Source: Cherax quadricarinatus (taxonomy: Eukaryota; Arthropoda; Malacostraca; Decapoda; Parastacidae). Taken from it: a stretch of DNA of 64,000 nucleotides. The DNA lies in contig NW_027195255.1 of NCBI RefSeq assembly GCF_038502225.1, forward strand, positions 37,501 through 101,500. Reading direction: 5' to 3'. Position numbers and translations under genes: made by a program. The notes beneath the pieces were generated by a model, which worked only from the letters and a program-made list of their open reading frames with translations, was not told the DNA's origin and did no database searches. This document shows, in pieces, positions 46,855 through 57,210 of this stretch (position 1 is the stretch's first letter; each line of letters opens with the position of its first letter).

Positions 46855-49800
46855 TTATCTGTTACAAGCAAATTTAGGAAATTTGCTTAGTATATCTGGT
46901 ATCTTATTTTCATTAATAAGATATCTTGACATGTCACATAGGTTATTATACTGTCTGTCTCTGTATTCCTCAATAAGTGGACAATTAAGCACATAGTGTT
47001 CAAGAGAGTGACCATATGCCTGATCACATAATTTACATTTAGTTTGATCATCATCTGTGTGTCTCCCAAACTGCCAGAAGTACTTGTAACCAAGCCTAAG
47101 CCTGGCCACTACAACATCAGTCAGTCTGTTCACATTGCAAGTTGCTCCATAAACATACTTATCTACGTTCATGTTATCATAGTGGGTTATAGATCTACTC
47201 AGGCTTCTAACTGCATTACTATAACAATCATCTTCATTATTTACTTCTCTCCTAATATTATTCCTAATGCTAGACACAGTTATACCAAAGTTATATTCTA
47301 CGTTCTCCTTCTGGGTACTCTTCTTGGCTAACATATCAACTTTATCATGAAGGAGTAATCCAATGTGTGATGGGATCCATAGCAATTGTACATTAATTCC
47401 TTTGTCCCTAATTTTTGAGTATCTATACCTGGCTCCCCCAATGAGCATGTTGTTGGAGTCATTATATGAGCCAAGAGCCTTCAATGATGACATAGAATCA
47501 GTAATGATGATAGAGTCAAGCTCAGTGTCATAGGTTAGCTTTAGCGCCATTAGGATTGCAAACAATTCAGTTTGCAGTGTAGACGCCCAGTTGTTAATTC
47601 TTATGCCTAACTCAACAAATTTATTATCGTTCTTAACTAGGGAGGTGGCAACAAGAGCAGATGCAGCCCTGCCAGAAGACTCCTGTTTAGATCCATCAGT
47701 GTATATAACTTGTGATAACTTATTACTACCAGCTAGGCGAAAAATTTCTTCTTGAGCAGTTGCTCTAACAAGAGATTTAAGGAAGGGATTACTAGCAATG
47801 AGCTTCTTGGGAGGGACTTGTAGGTATGTGATATTAAATGAACACATCTTCCATGGAGGGGTGAAATGCTCTTGTTGCCTACAGTGATACAGTTCATGCA
47901 GGTTATAAAACTTAATGCAATTGCACGTTTTCACAATCCATTTAGATCTGTGTGTATTTACCTCTAGACACTTGGTAAGATTCACTGTGACAGTGTCTGG
48001 TTCGTTTCTCAACATTCTAATACCGAGTACAGTGTTAATTTCAACAATCCTATCACTGATACTAGAAATCCCAAGCTCCTTCCTCATGTTAAGAACTTTT
48101 GTAGATCTGGGACAGCCAAGAATAGTCCTGAGAGCTTCATTTTGCATTAACTCCAAGGGTCGGAGGGAACTTTGTCTAGCTAATATCAACATTGGAGCAG
48201 CATAATCAATTAAGGACCTAACATAGGCTATGTACATCATTCTCACGATTCTCACATTAGCACCATAGTTGGGGTTATAGCTAGCAACATTAGCACCATA
48301 GTTGGTGTTGTAGCCAGCAACAGCTTTGAGAGCATTTAGCCTAGCTTTACATTTCTTGTTTAGTTGTGGTATAGTGGATTTGTTAAAGGGTACATCTACA
48401 CCAAGATATCTGTAAGTTTTAACGTAGCTAATGATTTCACCCTGCAAATAGATGGGTGGGGGATGTCGTTTGCTTGTTAATATCTTTGTTTTAGAGGAAG
48501 ATATTATGAGGCCTAGTCGATTACAAATTGCTTGAACTTCATTAAGAATGGTATTCATCTTCTTATGCCCTGTTGTATGGATCATGATATCATCAGCATA
48601 GCTTATAGCTATATGTTTAGGTGAGGCATATAGAGCATTTAGGAGAGCATTAATCAGAATATTAAATAGCATGGGACTAAGAACTCCTCCCTGCGGTGTA
48701 CCTAAAGACATTTCTTTAGAATCACTTCTGAAGCCTTGGTAAAGGACAGAGGATACTCTATTTGACAGGTATCCTATTATCCAGCAGAGTAAGCTACCAC
48801 CAATATTCATTTTGGCTAGTTCATGTAGTATAACGGTTCTGTTTGCAATATCAAATGCAGATTTTAGATCAAGAAAAGTGGTAAAACTAGTAGAGGTGTG
48901 TGCAGTGAGAAAGGTGGAAATACAGTTCTGCACACTTTTACCTTTCATGAACCCATAGAGGTAGGGGAAAAGTTGATATCTGATTCTGTAGTACAATCTG
49001 TTAAGCATCATTCTTTCAAAAGTTTTGCAAAGACAACTAGTTAAGGAGATCGGCCTAAATGTATCAGGCTGTTGGGGCTTAGGGATAGGCACAATGAGAC
49101 TATTGGTCCAGGAAGTAGGAAGAACGCCCTCAATGTAACTGAGATTATACAGTGCCAACAAAGGGTTATCAGGCATGTGCCTTAGAGTTCTGAGAATATC
49201 ATAGGTTATACCATCCTCTCCAGGAGCAGTTGATCGACCTTTGGTTAATGCATTATCTAATTCATACTCGGTAAAGAGGCAATCACTCTCATCAATATTT
49301 TGGCTCATAAAATTAATCAGTTTCAACATTTCTTCAGAAGTACTCTCTAAATTTTTTCTAATATGAGATGGAAGGCTTTCATGCCTGGATGTTTCGGACC
49401 AGTCATTTATGAGGTCATTTGCTTTTTCAAGAGGAAAGGGATGAGCAACATTGCCAGTCTTTTTCCTGGTTATTTTATTTATACCTTTCCAAGCCAAACT
49501 CAAAGGGGTGGACCTATTTAATCCACTAACAAACTGTTCCCATTCCTGTTGCCTAAGTTCTTCCTTTCTATTCCTTGCATTTGTTAGTGCAGCTTGGAAC
49601 GTTCTGAGCAGGTCTGGGGTTCTACATTCACGGTATGCTTTACCAATCCTCCTAGCTGCATGTGTTAGATTGCGCAGCTGTGGATCATTATAGTATTTAC
49701 ATTGGTTTTTATTGTTATTTATAGTGGAGGGTCTTTGCTTCCTATTCCTGCCCACTTGATCTGTGAGAACACTCTCAATAGTGGTAATTAAATCATCATT

Positions 49801-50562
49801 AAATTTTTGTGTACCAGTGGGCTCGTAATTCTTATACCATTGATCCAAGTGGTTAATAAAGTTGTCTCTGTGTTCTGGTTTGAGAATAAGTTTCCTCCTT
49901 CTGTATTTAGCTCCTTGATTGCTGGAGATGTGATCAAGATTGACAGTTGTTAGTCTTGGGAAGTAATCAGAAAGAAGATCATCAACTATGACAGAGTCAT
50001 GCATCGTATATGATGTATTAAATCCAAGACACAGATCTAGTATGCCACCATATATGTGAGTAGGCTCAGTAGTGCCCACAATTCGAACATTATCATGCTC
50101 ATTCAGCAATCTCACTAGTTTAGTTCCATTGGTGTTTGTAATAGACCCACCAATATTCTTATGTCTGGCATTAAAATCTCCAAGAATGATGGTAGGTTCA
50201 CTATTGATGCGATCTGGTAAAGCATCAGGTCGAAGCTGGTTCGCTGGGGCATAAAGATTAAAAATGTTTATGGAAAAATCGCCTGCATATACTTTGACAC
50301 CATGATACTGCATGTTAACTCGACTCTGCAAGGAAAGGAGTGAATGTGGCAAGTTCTTTCTGACATACATCACACAACAGTTGGTTGACCTTAGGTTATA
50401 AGCTGCATATCCAGGCAAGTTTGGTGGAGGTGCTCCATCTTTCAATCTACATTCCTGCAAACAGATGACATCAATATTCTTGGTTGCACTAATATGATGT
50501 AAGTCAGGCAACCGCTTCCTGATGGAAGCAATGTTCCATGAAAAGATTTGTAATGTATCCAT
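46855..50562 (-). CDS. LINE-D ORF2: APE, RT and RNase H
   Basis: The frame is open for 1235 codons from ATG 50562. APE motifs are FSWNIASIRKR, CLQECRLKD, TIILGDFNARH and LDHISSN. RT has FRPISLTSCLCKTFERM, FLDLKSAFDIA, GTPQGGVLSPMLFN and the catalytic AISYADDIMIH. RNase H follows at the C-terminus with VIYTDGSKQ, LQTELFAIL, IITDSMSSL and WIPSHIGLLLHDKVD. A CKLCDQAYGHSLEHYVLNCP zinc knuckle-like end comes last. All catalytic residues appear intact, which suggests recent insertion. An 11-codon internal duplication lies at 48255-48320. RNase H places it with the I/R1/LOA-type LINEs rather than CR1 or RTE. Confidence 0.9.
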   Translation of the reverse strand: MDTLQIFSWNIASIRKRLPDLHHISATKNIDVICLQECRLKDGAPPPNLPGYAAYNLRSTNCCVMYVRKNLPHSLLSLQSRVNMQYHGVKVYAGDFSINIFNLYAPANQLRPDALPDRINSEPTIILGDFNARHKNIGGSITNTNGTKLVRLLNEHDNVRIVGTTEPTHIYGGILDLCLGFNTSYTMHDSVIVDDLLSDYFPRLTTVNLDHISSNQGAKYRRRKLILKPEHRDNFINHLDQWYKNYEPTGTQKFNDDLITTIESVLTDQVGRNRKQRPSTINNNKNQCKYYNDPQLRNLTHAARRIGKAYRECRTPDLLRTFQAALTNARNRKEELRQQEWEQFVSGLNRSTPLSLAWKGINKITRKKTGNVAHPFPLEKANDLINDWSETSRHESLPSHIRKNLESTSEEMLKLINFMSQNIDESDCLFTEYELDNALTKGRSTAPGEDGITYDILRTLRHMPDNPLLALYNLSYIEGVLPTSWTNSLIVPIPKPQQPDTFRPISLTSCLCKTFERMMLNRLYYRIRYQLFPYLYGFMKGKSVQNCISTFLTAHTSTSFTTFLDLKSAFDIANRTVILHELAKMNIGGSLLCWIIGYLSNRVSSVLYQGFRSDSKEMSLGTPQGGVLSPMLFNILINALLNALYASPKHIAISYADDIMIHTTGHKKMNTILNEVQAICNRLGLIISSSKTKILTSKRHPPPIYLQGEIISYVKTYRYLGVDVPFNKSTIPQLNKKCKARLNALKAVAGYNTNYGANVASYNPNYGANVRIVRMMYIAYVRSLIDYAAPMLILARQSSLRPLELMQNEALRTILGCPRSTKVLNMRKELGISSISDRIVEINTVLGIRMLRNEPDTVTVNLTKCLEVNTHRSKWIVKTCNCIKFYNLHELYHCRQQEHFTPPWKMCSFNITYLQVPPKKLIASNPFLKSLVRATAQEEIFRLAGSNKLSQVIYTDGSKQESSGRAASALVATSLVKNDNKFVELGIRINNWASTLQTELFAILMALKLTYDTELDSIIITDSMSSLKALGSYNDSNNMLIGGARYRYSKIRDKGINVQLLWIPSHIGLLLHDKVDMLAKKSTQKENVEYNFGITVSSIRNNIRREVNNEDDCYSNAVRSLSRSITHYDNMNVDKYVYGATCNVNRLTDVVVARLRLGYKYFWQFGRHTDDDQTKCKLCDQAYGHSLEHYVLNCPLIEEYRDRQYNNLCDMSRYLINENKIPDILSKFPKFACNR

Positions 50563-50607
50563 TGTAGTGAGTTATTACAATCTCTTGCTCATAAGATGGT
50601 AAAACTA

Positions 50608-50985
50608 TTATGCTTTGACTGCAGTGTGCAGACACTTAAGAGCAAATAGCATAGTTTGTACGTCTTTATCTTCAGAACCTTTATTTTTAAGCATTTTTCG
50701 GCATTTTGGCAGCCAGTTATGAGGCAAGTTTTGAAGGCAAGAGTTATGGGCTTCTTTCTCACAAATTGCTGGAAGCTGAACGGAGATTGCTGCACTTTTG
50801 ACATCATCACCATGCTCAAGAGCATCATCCTGATTACATATATTTATTAAACTTGTCAGGATCTGTTCAAGATGCTCAATTTTTTTCTGGAAATTTGTTA
50901 TAATATGAGGAAGGTCAGGCGAATCCAATGCCTCTCCGGAGGATGGCACTTCTGGGTTAGTGCTTCCTTTAACACCTATAGAGAA
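50608..50985 (-). pseudogene. LINE-D ORF1, C-terminal remnant
   Basis: The frame ends 45 bases before the ORF2 start and shares its orientation. It reads TNFQKKIEHLEQILTSL, a short coiled-coil-like segment, and has no recognisable catalytic or zinc motif. Its position directly upstream of ORF2 identifies it as ORF1. Only the last 113-125 codons remain. Confidence 0.6.
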
Positions 50986-51000
50986 AAATAAAAATCTTAC

Positions 51001-51134
51001 TTTTTATTGAACTTAGAAGTGGCACGTTGTGAGTCTAGCAACTCTCGTACCTCCGGAACAAGGAACATCTCAAGGTGTTGTTGTGCTGCCTTGTTCAGTA
51101 AGTCCATCTTGGTCAGCACATTTATGTGAGGAAC
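51001..51134 (-). CDS. GPN3: GPN-loop GTPase 3, penultimate exon
   Basis: The exon encodes VPHINVLTKMDLLNKAAQQ, then HLEMFLVPEVRELLD and ATSKFNK. TKMD is the guanine-specificity (G4) motif of GPN GTPases, and the flanking residues match animal GPN3 better than GPN2 (FLVPEV next to the loop, DFALQYGED in the next exon). The acceptor is GTTGTCAG at 51135 and the donor is GTAAG at 51000. The exon is 134 bases and leaves a split codon that the 45958-46177 exon completes. Exons for the P-loop and GPN loop were not found in the window, so they lie upstream, beyond 64000. Confidence 0.85.
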
Positions 51135-51339
51135 CTGACAACACACAACACTTGAGTCACATGCTCTGATAACACTAGTGAAGATGATGTACAAACAACA
51201 CTATTGAAGATAATATACTGACAACAATAGTGTCTTGTTCTTCACAGCAGTCATGGAGACAATATCAACAGACTCACTTTCAGTTCATCTTTCTCACTGT
51301 TTATCTTACCCTGCACTCTTTTTTTTCTCTTTCTACTGG

Positions 51340-51710
51340 TCACTCCATCTGTTCATACTGCAAGTTGCTCCCTAAATGAGCTTATTTATGTTCATGTTAT
51401 TATAGCAAGTTATAGATCTACTCAGCCTTTCAAATACATTTCTATGACATTCAGATTCATTAGTCATTTCTAACACTATTTCTAGTACCTGATGCAAAGA
51501 GACCAAGGTTTTATTTTGCCCTGTCTTTCAAAATACTTTCTTTGGTATGTATAATTCAGTGAGATTAAATCCATACAAACACTACATCAATTCCATTTTC
51601 TCCAGTTTTCTAATATTTATAGGTGGCTGCTTCAATAAGTATGTTGTTGAAAGTCCTTATGCAACCATCAACTTTTAGTGTCAGAGCCTCAACCATCCAC
51701 CTCAGCATCA
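51340..51710 (-). pseudogene. LINE-D relic, RNase H region
   Basis: Bases such as GCAAGTTGCTCC, GTTCATGTTAT, AGTTATAGATCTACTCAG and AAGTATGTTGTTG align in order with LINE-D around 47140-47460. Many substitutions and indels destroy the frame. It is an old copy lying in the probable GPN3 intron. Confidence 0.7.
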
Positions 51711-52492
51711 ACCATCCACCTCAGCATCCTTCTACACTGTTCAGCATCATCAATATGCACCAACAATCACAATTTAAGGTAAGATTATTTCTGTAACATT
51801 TGTAGATTTAACCAATGCATTAAACATAATACATCTCGACAAGCAACTATAGTTAATCATTATTTTTATTTGCTTGCAATTTGGAGACCTAAAAAGACTG
51901 CCATTTTTGGGGGGTCCAAGGAATGCAAAGCAGTACATAAAAAAATTCAGGTTGAAATTCTCGGCCAAGCATCAAAGCATCACTTACAGCTGCCATTATT
52001 TAATGATTAACACATTAATTGCAAAGCAATACCTTTATCCTTAACAACCTGCTCCTTTGTAGGAAACTTCTCCTGTTTTTGTAGCAGATAACCTAAGCTG
52101 GCCAGGACCACCAGAAGGTATCTCTCAGCTACTAGGTCTTTGCCTAAGCTAGCCAGGACCATCACAAGGTCCCCTTCAGCAGTAGTAAGCATAAAAGAAC
52201 AAGGTTACCAGGTTTTCTCCAAATACTCCATCATACATCCCATAAAGTGTAGGAAAACTCTTTCCCAGACAAGACGGTCCAAAAGACTGGGACAGATCTA
52301 ACTGTAAAGCTCTTGTCTAGCATATTTAGAGCAGTGATGCGACCATGGCCAAAAGCTGGTGCCAATAAATGGATAATAGCCACACTACTACCATCTTTTA
52401 TGACAAGCAGAAAACTACAAGCATTACACTATCCACAAACGTTAAATTCTGAGAATGAGTGTCACAATACTGTGGCTGGAACAATACACAAA
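51711..52492. other. no gene seen, probable intron
   Basis: No recognisable exon, transposon or RNA gene was identified. Two near-copies of a CTAAGCTGGCCAGGACC / CTAAGCTAGCCAGGACC motif lie at about 52093 and 52146, so a small local duplication is present. Confidence 0.5.
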
Positions 52493-52634
52493 TAACCCAC
52501 ATTTAAGAGGCTGAAACTTGTGATGTTTTGGTCTGACTTGGACCATTAACAAATCTATATGATGTTACTGGTCCAAGTCGGACTAAAACATCGGGATAAG
52601 TTTCAGTCTCCTACGTGTGGATTACCTGTGTATT
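52493..52634. mobile_element. hairpin (foldback) element, 142 bp
   Basis: The two halves are imperfect inverted copies of about 65 bases. The left half starts AATACACAAATAACCCACA; the right half ends GTGGATTACCTGTGTATT. Inner arms are GTCTGACTTGGACC and GGTCCAAGTCGGAC. No open frame is present. It resembles a foldback MITE or a terminal repeat of a retroelement; the family is not certain. Confidence 0.72.
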
Positions 52635-52845
52635 AAAATGTGGGATTTTATGAGTTTTTTTTCATTTCATATAAATGAAGCTATTGCTAAATTTTCCCTG
52701 TAAAATGCAGTGTAGAAAATAAGTTTGATTAAAAATTCTGGTAACTGATGTGTTTCTACACAATATAATAACTCTGCTATTTATGTGATCATTCTGTGTT
52801 CCTGGTAATAACTATGCTAAACACACACACACAAAGTAAAGCTGT

Positions 52846-53330
52846 GTACACTGGAGCCTCATTTTTTGGCTGCTTTGTTTATCGGTCGATTCATACTTAG
52901 GCCAAATTTGGGCGGAAATTTTGCTCCATATTTCGGCTGGTGCCTCGTAAGTCGGTGGCATTAGATGCATTAGCTCGCCTCTTCCGCGGGGATGCCACAC
53001 TTTGGTGAGTTAGTTTCCCTGTGTCTCTCGGTGAATGAGCATATACTCCACGCATTCATCCAAACATTTCCTTAAAATCCATTGGTTTTTGTGATTCTTT
53101 ATTAAGTGCGACTGTGAAATAAGCCACCATGGGACCAAAGAAACTTCCTAGTGCTAGACCTTTGGTAAAGAAAGTGAGAAACACTATAGAATTGAAGAAA
53201 GAAATTGTAGCAAGGTACAAAAGTGGAGAAGGAAGAGAGGGGGAAGAATGTGCCTTCTTCAGTGATTCTACGATATGTACAATACTAAAGCAGCAGGAGT
53301 CACAGGTTCTAACCTCACCCGTGGTATGGT
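52846..53330 (+). pseudogene. Tigger-type transposon relic, 5' part
   Basis: A left end (TACACTGGAGCCTCATTTTTTGG) is followed by a short leader and an ATG at 53129 in good context (CCACCATGG). The frame reads MGPKKLPSAR and LKKEIVARYKSGEG, close to the DNA-binding N-terminus of the Tigger transposase at 54452. The frame then decays and the catalytic domain is absent. It is a different, older family member than the 54182 copy. Confidence 0.72.
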
Positions 53331-54181
53331 TTGCTTTTTTTTTAAAGTAAAAATAATATTACCGAGTGAGCGGCAGTCACCGATGTTACTGTAAGTGGTT
53401 CACTTTCTGTCAACTTCTCGCCTCTATATTTTGGTAAGTATTTATCACAAAAAAAAAAAAAAAAATCTGTTTTAAAACTCGGAAAAATATTCTTAAGATT
53501 TTGGTAAGAAAAACAATTTTTTTTTTTCAAATACTTTTCGACACTGAGAGCAGGTTTATAATCAGGGCTGTCGACAGTGAAAAGATTAAATAAAAGTTCA
53601 TTGAATTGATGGTCTACACACACACACAAATGACTGCACTGATGGACTACTGAACATTCTAAGAATAAGGTAATTTACTGCACTGTACAGTAAATTACCC
53701 TACCTGAAAAGAAGAGAGTTTAAAGTACAGTAGAGTACAATAATTTTTCTATCCATTCCTGGTGGAGAGATGACCTTACAGTAGGTATATTCCTGTGATT
53801 TCTAGTGGCTGAGTCAGAGCTGTGTAGCTCCAGCAGTAACATAACAAATCAAGTCAATCAAATCAAATCAAAGTTTATTCTCTATAAGGATTACAATGCA
53901 GGGTTTACAGATTTTGGTTATTGTGTGGTTTACATGTAATAAAATACTAATTACAGAGGGGGCCACTAGAACACCTAGCAAGGCTAGGCATTTCGGGCAA
54001 ACTTAGATTAATTCGTAACCCTAAATTATTACAAATTGTGGAGTAAATTGACTAAATACTAGTTTGTGAGTTTAGCAATGTGAATGCTTTTGTTTTGGCG
54101 CAATACATAGTTTCTATATTGGAGTATCACAGGCAAACTTGTGACTAGTTAGGAATCATTATTTTAAGATTAAGATACGTA
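53331..54181. other. no gene seen; dispersed repeat fragments
   Basis: Bases 53344-53420 resemble the left edge of the satellite (see findings). A perfect 12-base hairpin, GGTAATTTACTG ... CAGTAAATTACC, lies at 53669-53699. From 53846 a minus-strand retroelement 3' end is likely: an AATAAA signal (complement at 53873-53878) followed by an AATCA repeat tail (53846-53872), with its body running to about 54060. Confidence 0.5.
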
Positions 54182-55935
54182 CAGTGGACCCCCGCATAAC
54201 GATGGCATCACATAGCGATTATTTCGCATACCGCTTACTTTAATCGCAAAATTTTTGCCGCGCATACCGATTAAAAACCCGCTCACCGATTTTCGTCCAA
54301 GACGCGTCCAATGTGCGCCCTCAGCCAGCCTCACATGTGCCGCCCGTGCCATTGTTTACCAGCCAGCCTCCGCGCTAACATCCAAGCATACACTCGGAAT
54401 ATTTCGTATTATTACAGTGTTTTCGGTGCTGTTTCTGGAAAATAAGTGACCATGGGCCCCAAGAAAGCTTCTAGTGCCAACCGTACACCAATAAGGGTAA
54501 GAATACCCATTGAAATGAAGAAAGAGATCATTGATAAGTATGAAAGTGGAGTGCGTATCGCCGACCTAGTCAAGTTGTACAAGAAACCCCAATCAACCAT
54601 CGCTACTATTGTGGGCACCAAAAAGACAATCAAGGAAGCTGTTCTTGCCAAAGGTTTAACTGTGTTTACGAAACAAAGATCGCAAGTGATGGAAGATGTT
54701 GAGAGACTCTTATTGGTGTGGATAAATGAAAAACAGCTAGCAGGAGATAGCGTCTCTCAAGCGATCATATGTGAAAAGGCTAGGAAGTTGCATGACGATT
54801 TAATTAAAAAAATGCCTGCAACTAGTGATGATGTGAGTGAATTTAAGGCCAGCAAAGGTTGGTTTGAGAGATTTAAGAAGCGTAGTGGCATCCATAGTGT
54901 GATAAGGCATGGTGAGGCTGCCAGTTCGGACCACAAAGCGGCTGAAAAATATGTGCAGGAATTCAAGGAGTGCATAGAAACTGAAGGACTGAAACCTGAA
55001 CAAGTGTTTAATTGTGATGAAACAGGCCTGTTCTGGAAGAAAATGCCAAGCAGGACCTACATTACTCAGGAGGAAAAGGCACTCCCAGGACATAAGCCTA
55101 TGAAAGACAGGCTTACTCTTCTCATGTGTGCCAATGCTACTGGTGATTGCAAAGTGAAGCTTTTATTAGTGTATCACTCTGAAACTCCCAGAGCGTTCAG
55201 GCAAAAGAATGTCCTCAAGGATAATTTGTGTGTGCTGTGAAGGGCAAACAGTAAGGCATGGGTCACTAGGGAATTTTTCTATAACTGGTTACACCATGCA
55301 TTTGCCCCCAATGTGAAAGATTACCTAACTGAAAAGAAATTAGAACTTAAGTGCCTCCTGGTGTTAGACAATGCCCCTGGTCATCCTACAGACGTGGCAG
55401 AGCGACTTTATGGGGACATGAGCTTCATTAAGGTGAAGTTTTTGCCTCCTAATACCACTCCTCTCCTGCAGCCCATGGACCAGCAGGTTATTTCCAACTT
55501 CAAGAAACTGTACACAAAAGCTCTGTTTGAAAGGTGCTTTGTAATGACCTCAGAAACTCAACTGACTCTAAGAGAGTTTTGGAGAGATCACTTTAATATC
55601 CTCAATTGTGTAAACCTTATAGGTAAGGCTTGGGAGGAAGTGACTAAGAGGACCTTGAACTCTGCTTGGAAGAAACTGTGGCCAGAATGTGTAGACAAAA
55701 GGGATTTTGAAGGGTTTGAGGCTAACCCTGAGAATCCTGTGCCAGTTGAGGAATCCAATGTGGCATTGGGAAAGTCCTTGGGGTTGGAGGTTAGTGGGGA
55801 GGATGTGGAAGAGTTGGTGGAGGAGGACAATGAAGAACTAACCACTGATGAACTGATAGATCAACTTCAAGAGCAAGAGGCCAGACCTGGGGAAACTGGT
55901 TCAGAGGAGGGGAGAGAGAAATTGAAGAAGTTTGC
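54182..55935 (+). mobile_element. Tigger (pogo/CENPB-type) DNA transposon, 3'-truncated
   Basis: The left terminal inverted repeat starts CAGTGGACCCCCGCATAACG after TA at 54180-54181. A leader of about 270 bases precedes the transposase. The 3' end and right terminal repeat are missing: transposase sequence stops near 55935, where unrelated DNA leading into LINE-C starts. Confidence 0.88.
54452..55935 (+). pseudogene. Tigger transposase with one nonsense codon
   Basis: The start is ATG 54452 in a CCATGG context. The N-terminus MGPKKASSANR leads into a CENPB-type helix-turn-helix (KKEIIDKYESGVRIADLVKLY) and a second DNA-binding block (WFERFKKRSGIHSVIRHGE). The DDE domain has all three acidic residues: NCDETGLFW, LLVLDNAPGHP and QPMDQQVISNF. 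A single TGA at 55238-55240 interrupts an otherwise open frame, in a place where related transposases have tryptophan. The C-terminal acidic tail runs until the element is cut near 55935. It moves by cut-and-paste into TA sites; this copy is dead. Confidence 0.9.
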
Positions 55936-57210
55936 CAGCGTGTCAGCGTGCCTCGTTGTGCTCCCGGTTTTCTCGTGTTTTCACGGTCGCTCTTACGTGC
56001 TAGAACTTTAATTTGTGTCATCAATCCTATACGATACATCCCTCTAGCGCCTGGAACCAATCTTGGGCGGAAAACATTATATACTGAGTCAAAAAAGGAG
56101 AATTAGTGTGCACTGCGTAGCAGAGTTTACTGCCAGAGGGGAATCATAGGCCTTTGTCCCGTGTGGAAAAAATAATAATAATTGAACTTTTCATGTCAGA
56201 GGAAAGAAAGTCTCCCTGATAACATTGAGTATACATAGTGTATAGTGTATACTACAGTGGCTCCCTAGTATATTGATGATAAAGGCTAAAGTGTCATTTG
56301 AAAACAGGTGAATTTGTAAATGAAGTGATAAGCCTATAGAGGAAGGTGCCAGAAGTCGCCAGAAACTTACCACAGGTCAGCTGTTTTTAATAATCTTCCT
56401 GGCCTGCTAGTGTACTCGCATATAATCTAGTGATACCAGTGAATAGCAGAATACAGTGTTGTAGTAGCAACTAACCAGTATTATAATGGTACTTAGTGGA
56501 GTGGAGTGACTTTCATTAGTTTCTTTTCTTGAAATACGAGACGTTACTGTGAATTTCATATAACCTGTAGTTACCAGCGGTCGCAATATACACAACGAGA
56601 AGCAATTATTACTACAGAAAAAGCGTCCTTCCTCCAAAATTTGCACCAGTCAACTATAGTGATAATATAGCATTTATTGTGGTGGAGACGGAAAAAAAAA
56701 AAAAAAAAAATAGAAAAGCCAGATACAGCGATTGATAAACAAGGAGGTGACCGTTCGTCATTGTAGGAGCTGCCAGATATCACCGGCTCTTCAACACGCA
56801 AGTTATACTTTTGTATCAGTCAAATCACATATTACTCGGGTAGATAATTTCCAGTAGATCCTTCATGTGTTAGCTCAAATCACCGACCAGTATGTTTTAA
56901 ATAAGTGACCCACTGATCAGAGCAGATCGACTGGTCCGGACCCTTGACTGGTCCGAACCCTTGACTGGTCCGAACCCGGGACTGGTTTCAAACAGTTTCG
57001 TTGGACAATAAAGCAGACTGTAAACGGATGGGGTTGTAGGCGCCCTTATAAACACAAACATTAAAAATCAGGAACGTGACGGTAAGCTGTCCAATATACA
57101 AAAAGAGTTAGAAACAGAAATACAAATAGCTAGAGCTTCATTTAAGGTTATTAATATAATATTCAAGAGGTTGCTAGTAGAATTGCAGTAAATCAACCAT
57201 TCAAATCATT
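55936..57210 (+). promoter_or_regulatory. LINE-C probable 5' untranslated region
   Basis: No long open frame is present. A 17-base tandem repeat (GACTGGTCCGAACCCTT type, about 3.4 units) is at 56929-56986. LINE promoters normally lie in this region, but no core promoter motif was recognised. The boundary with the Tigger element is inferred. Confidence 0.45.

Larger units (their letters stand above)
46680..50985 (-). mobile_element. LINE-D, RNase H-bearing, intronic
   Basis: The element has the end of an ORF1, a complete ORF2 and a 3' untranslated region with the GGTAGCGCGAGAGCATG complement and a CTAAAAATCTAATCT tail. The 5' part of ORF1 is missing (5' truncation near 50985). A degenerate second piece of the same family is at 51340-51710. 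Confidence 0.82.
46178..51000 (-). other. GPN3 last intron, 4.8 kb, filled by transposons
   Basis: The intron runs from the donor GTAAG at 51000-50996 to the acceptor CAG at 46180-46178. It contains a Tigger-type MITE and LINE-D in the sense direction, which together make up most of its length. The LINE starts only about 15 bases from the donor. Confidence 0.75.

Noticed and set aside
50608..50985. Extra GPN3 exon after a 25-base intron
   Set aside because: The intron would be too short, splicing there would give an immediate stop in the GPN3 frame, and the frame lies directly upstream of LINE-D ORF2 in ORF1 position.
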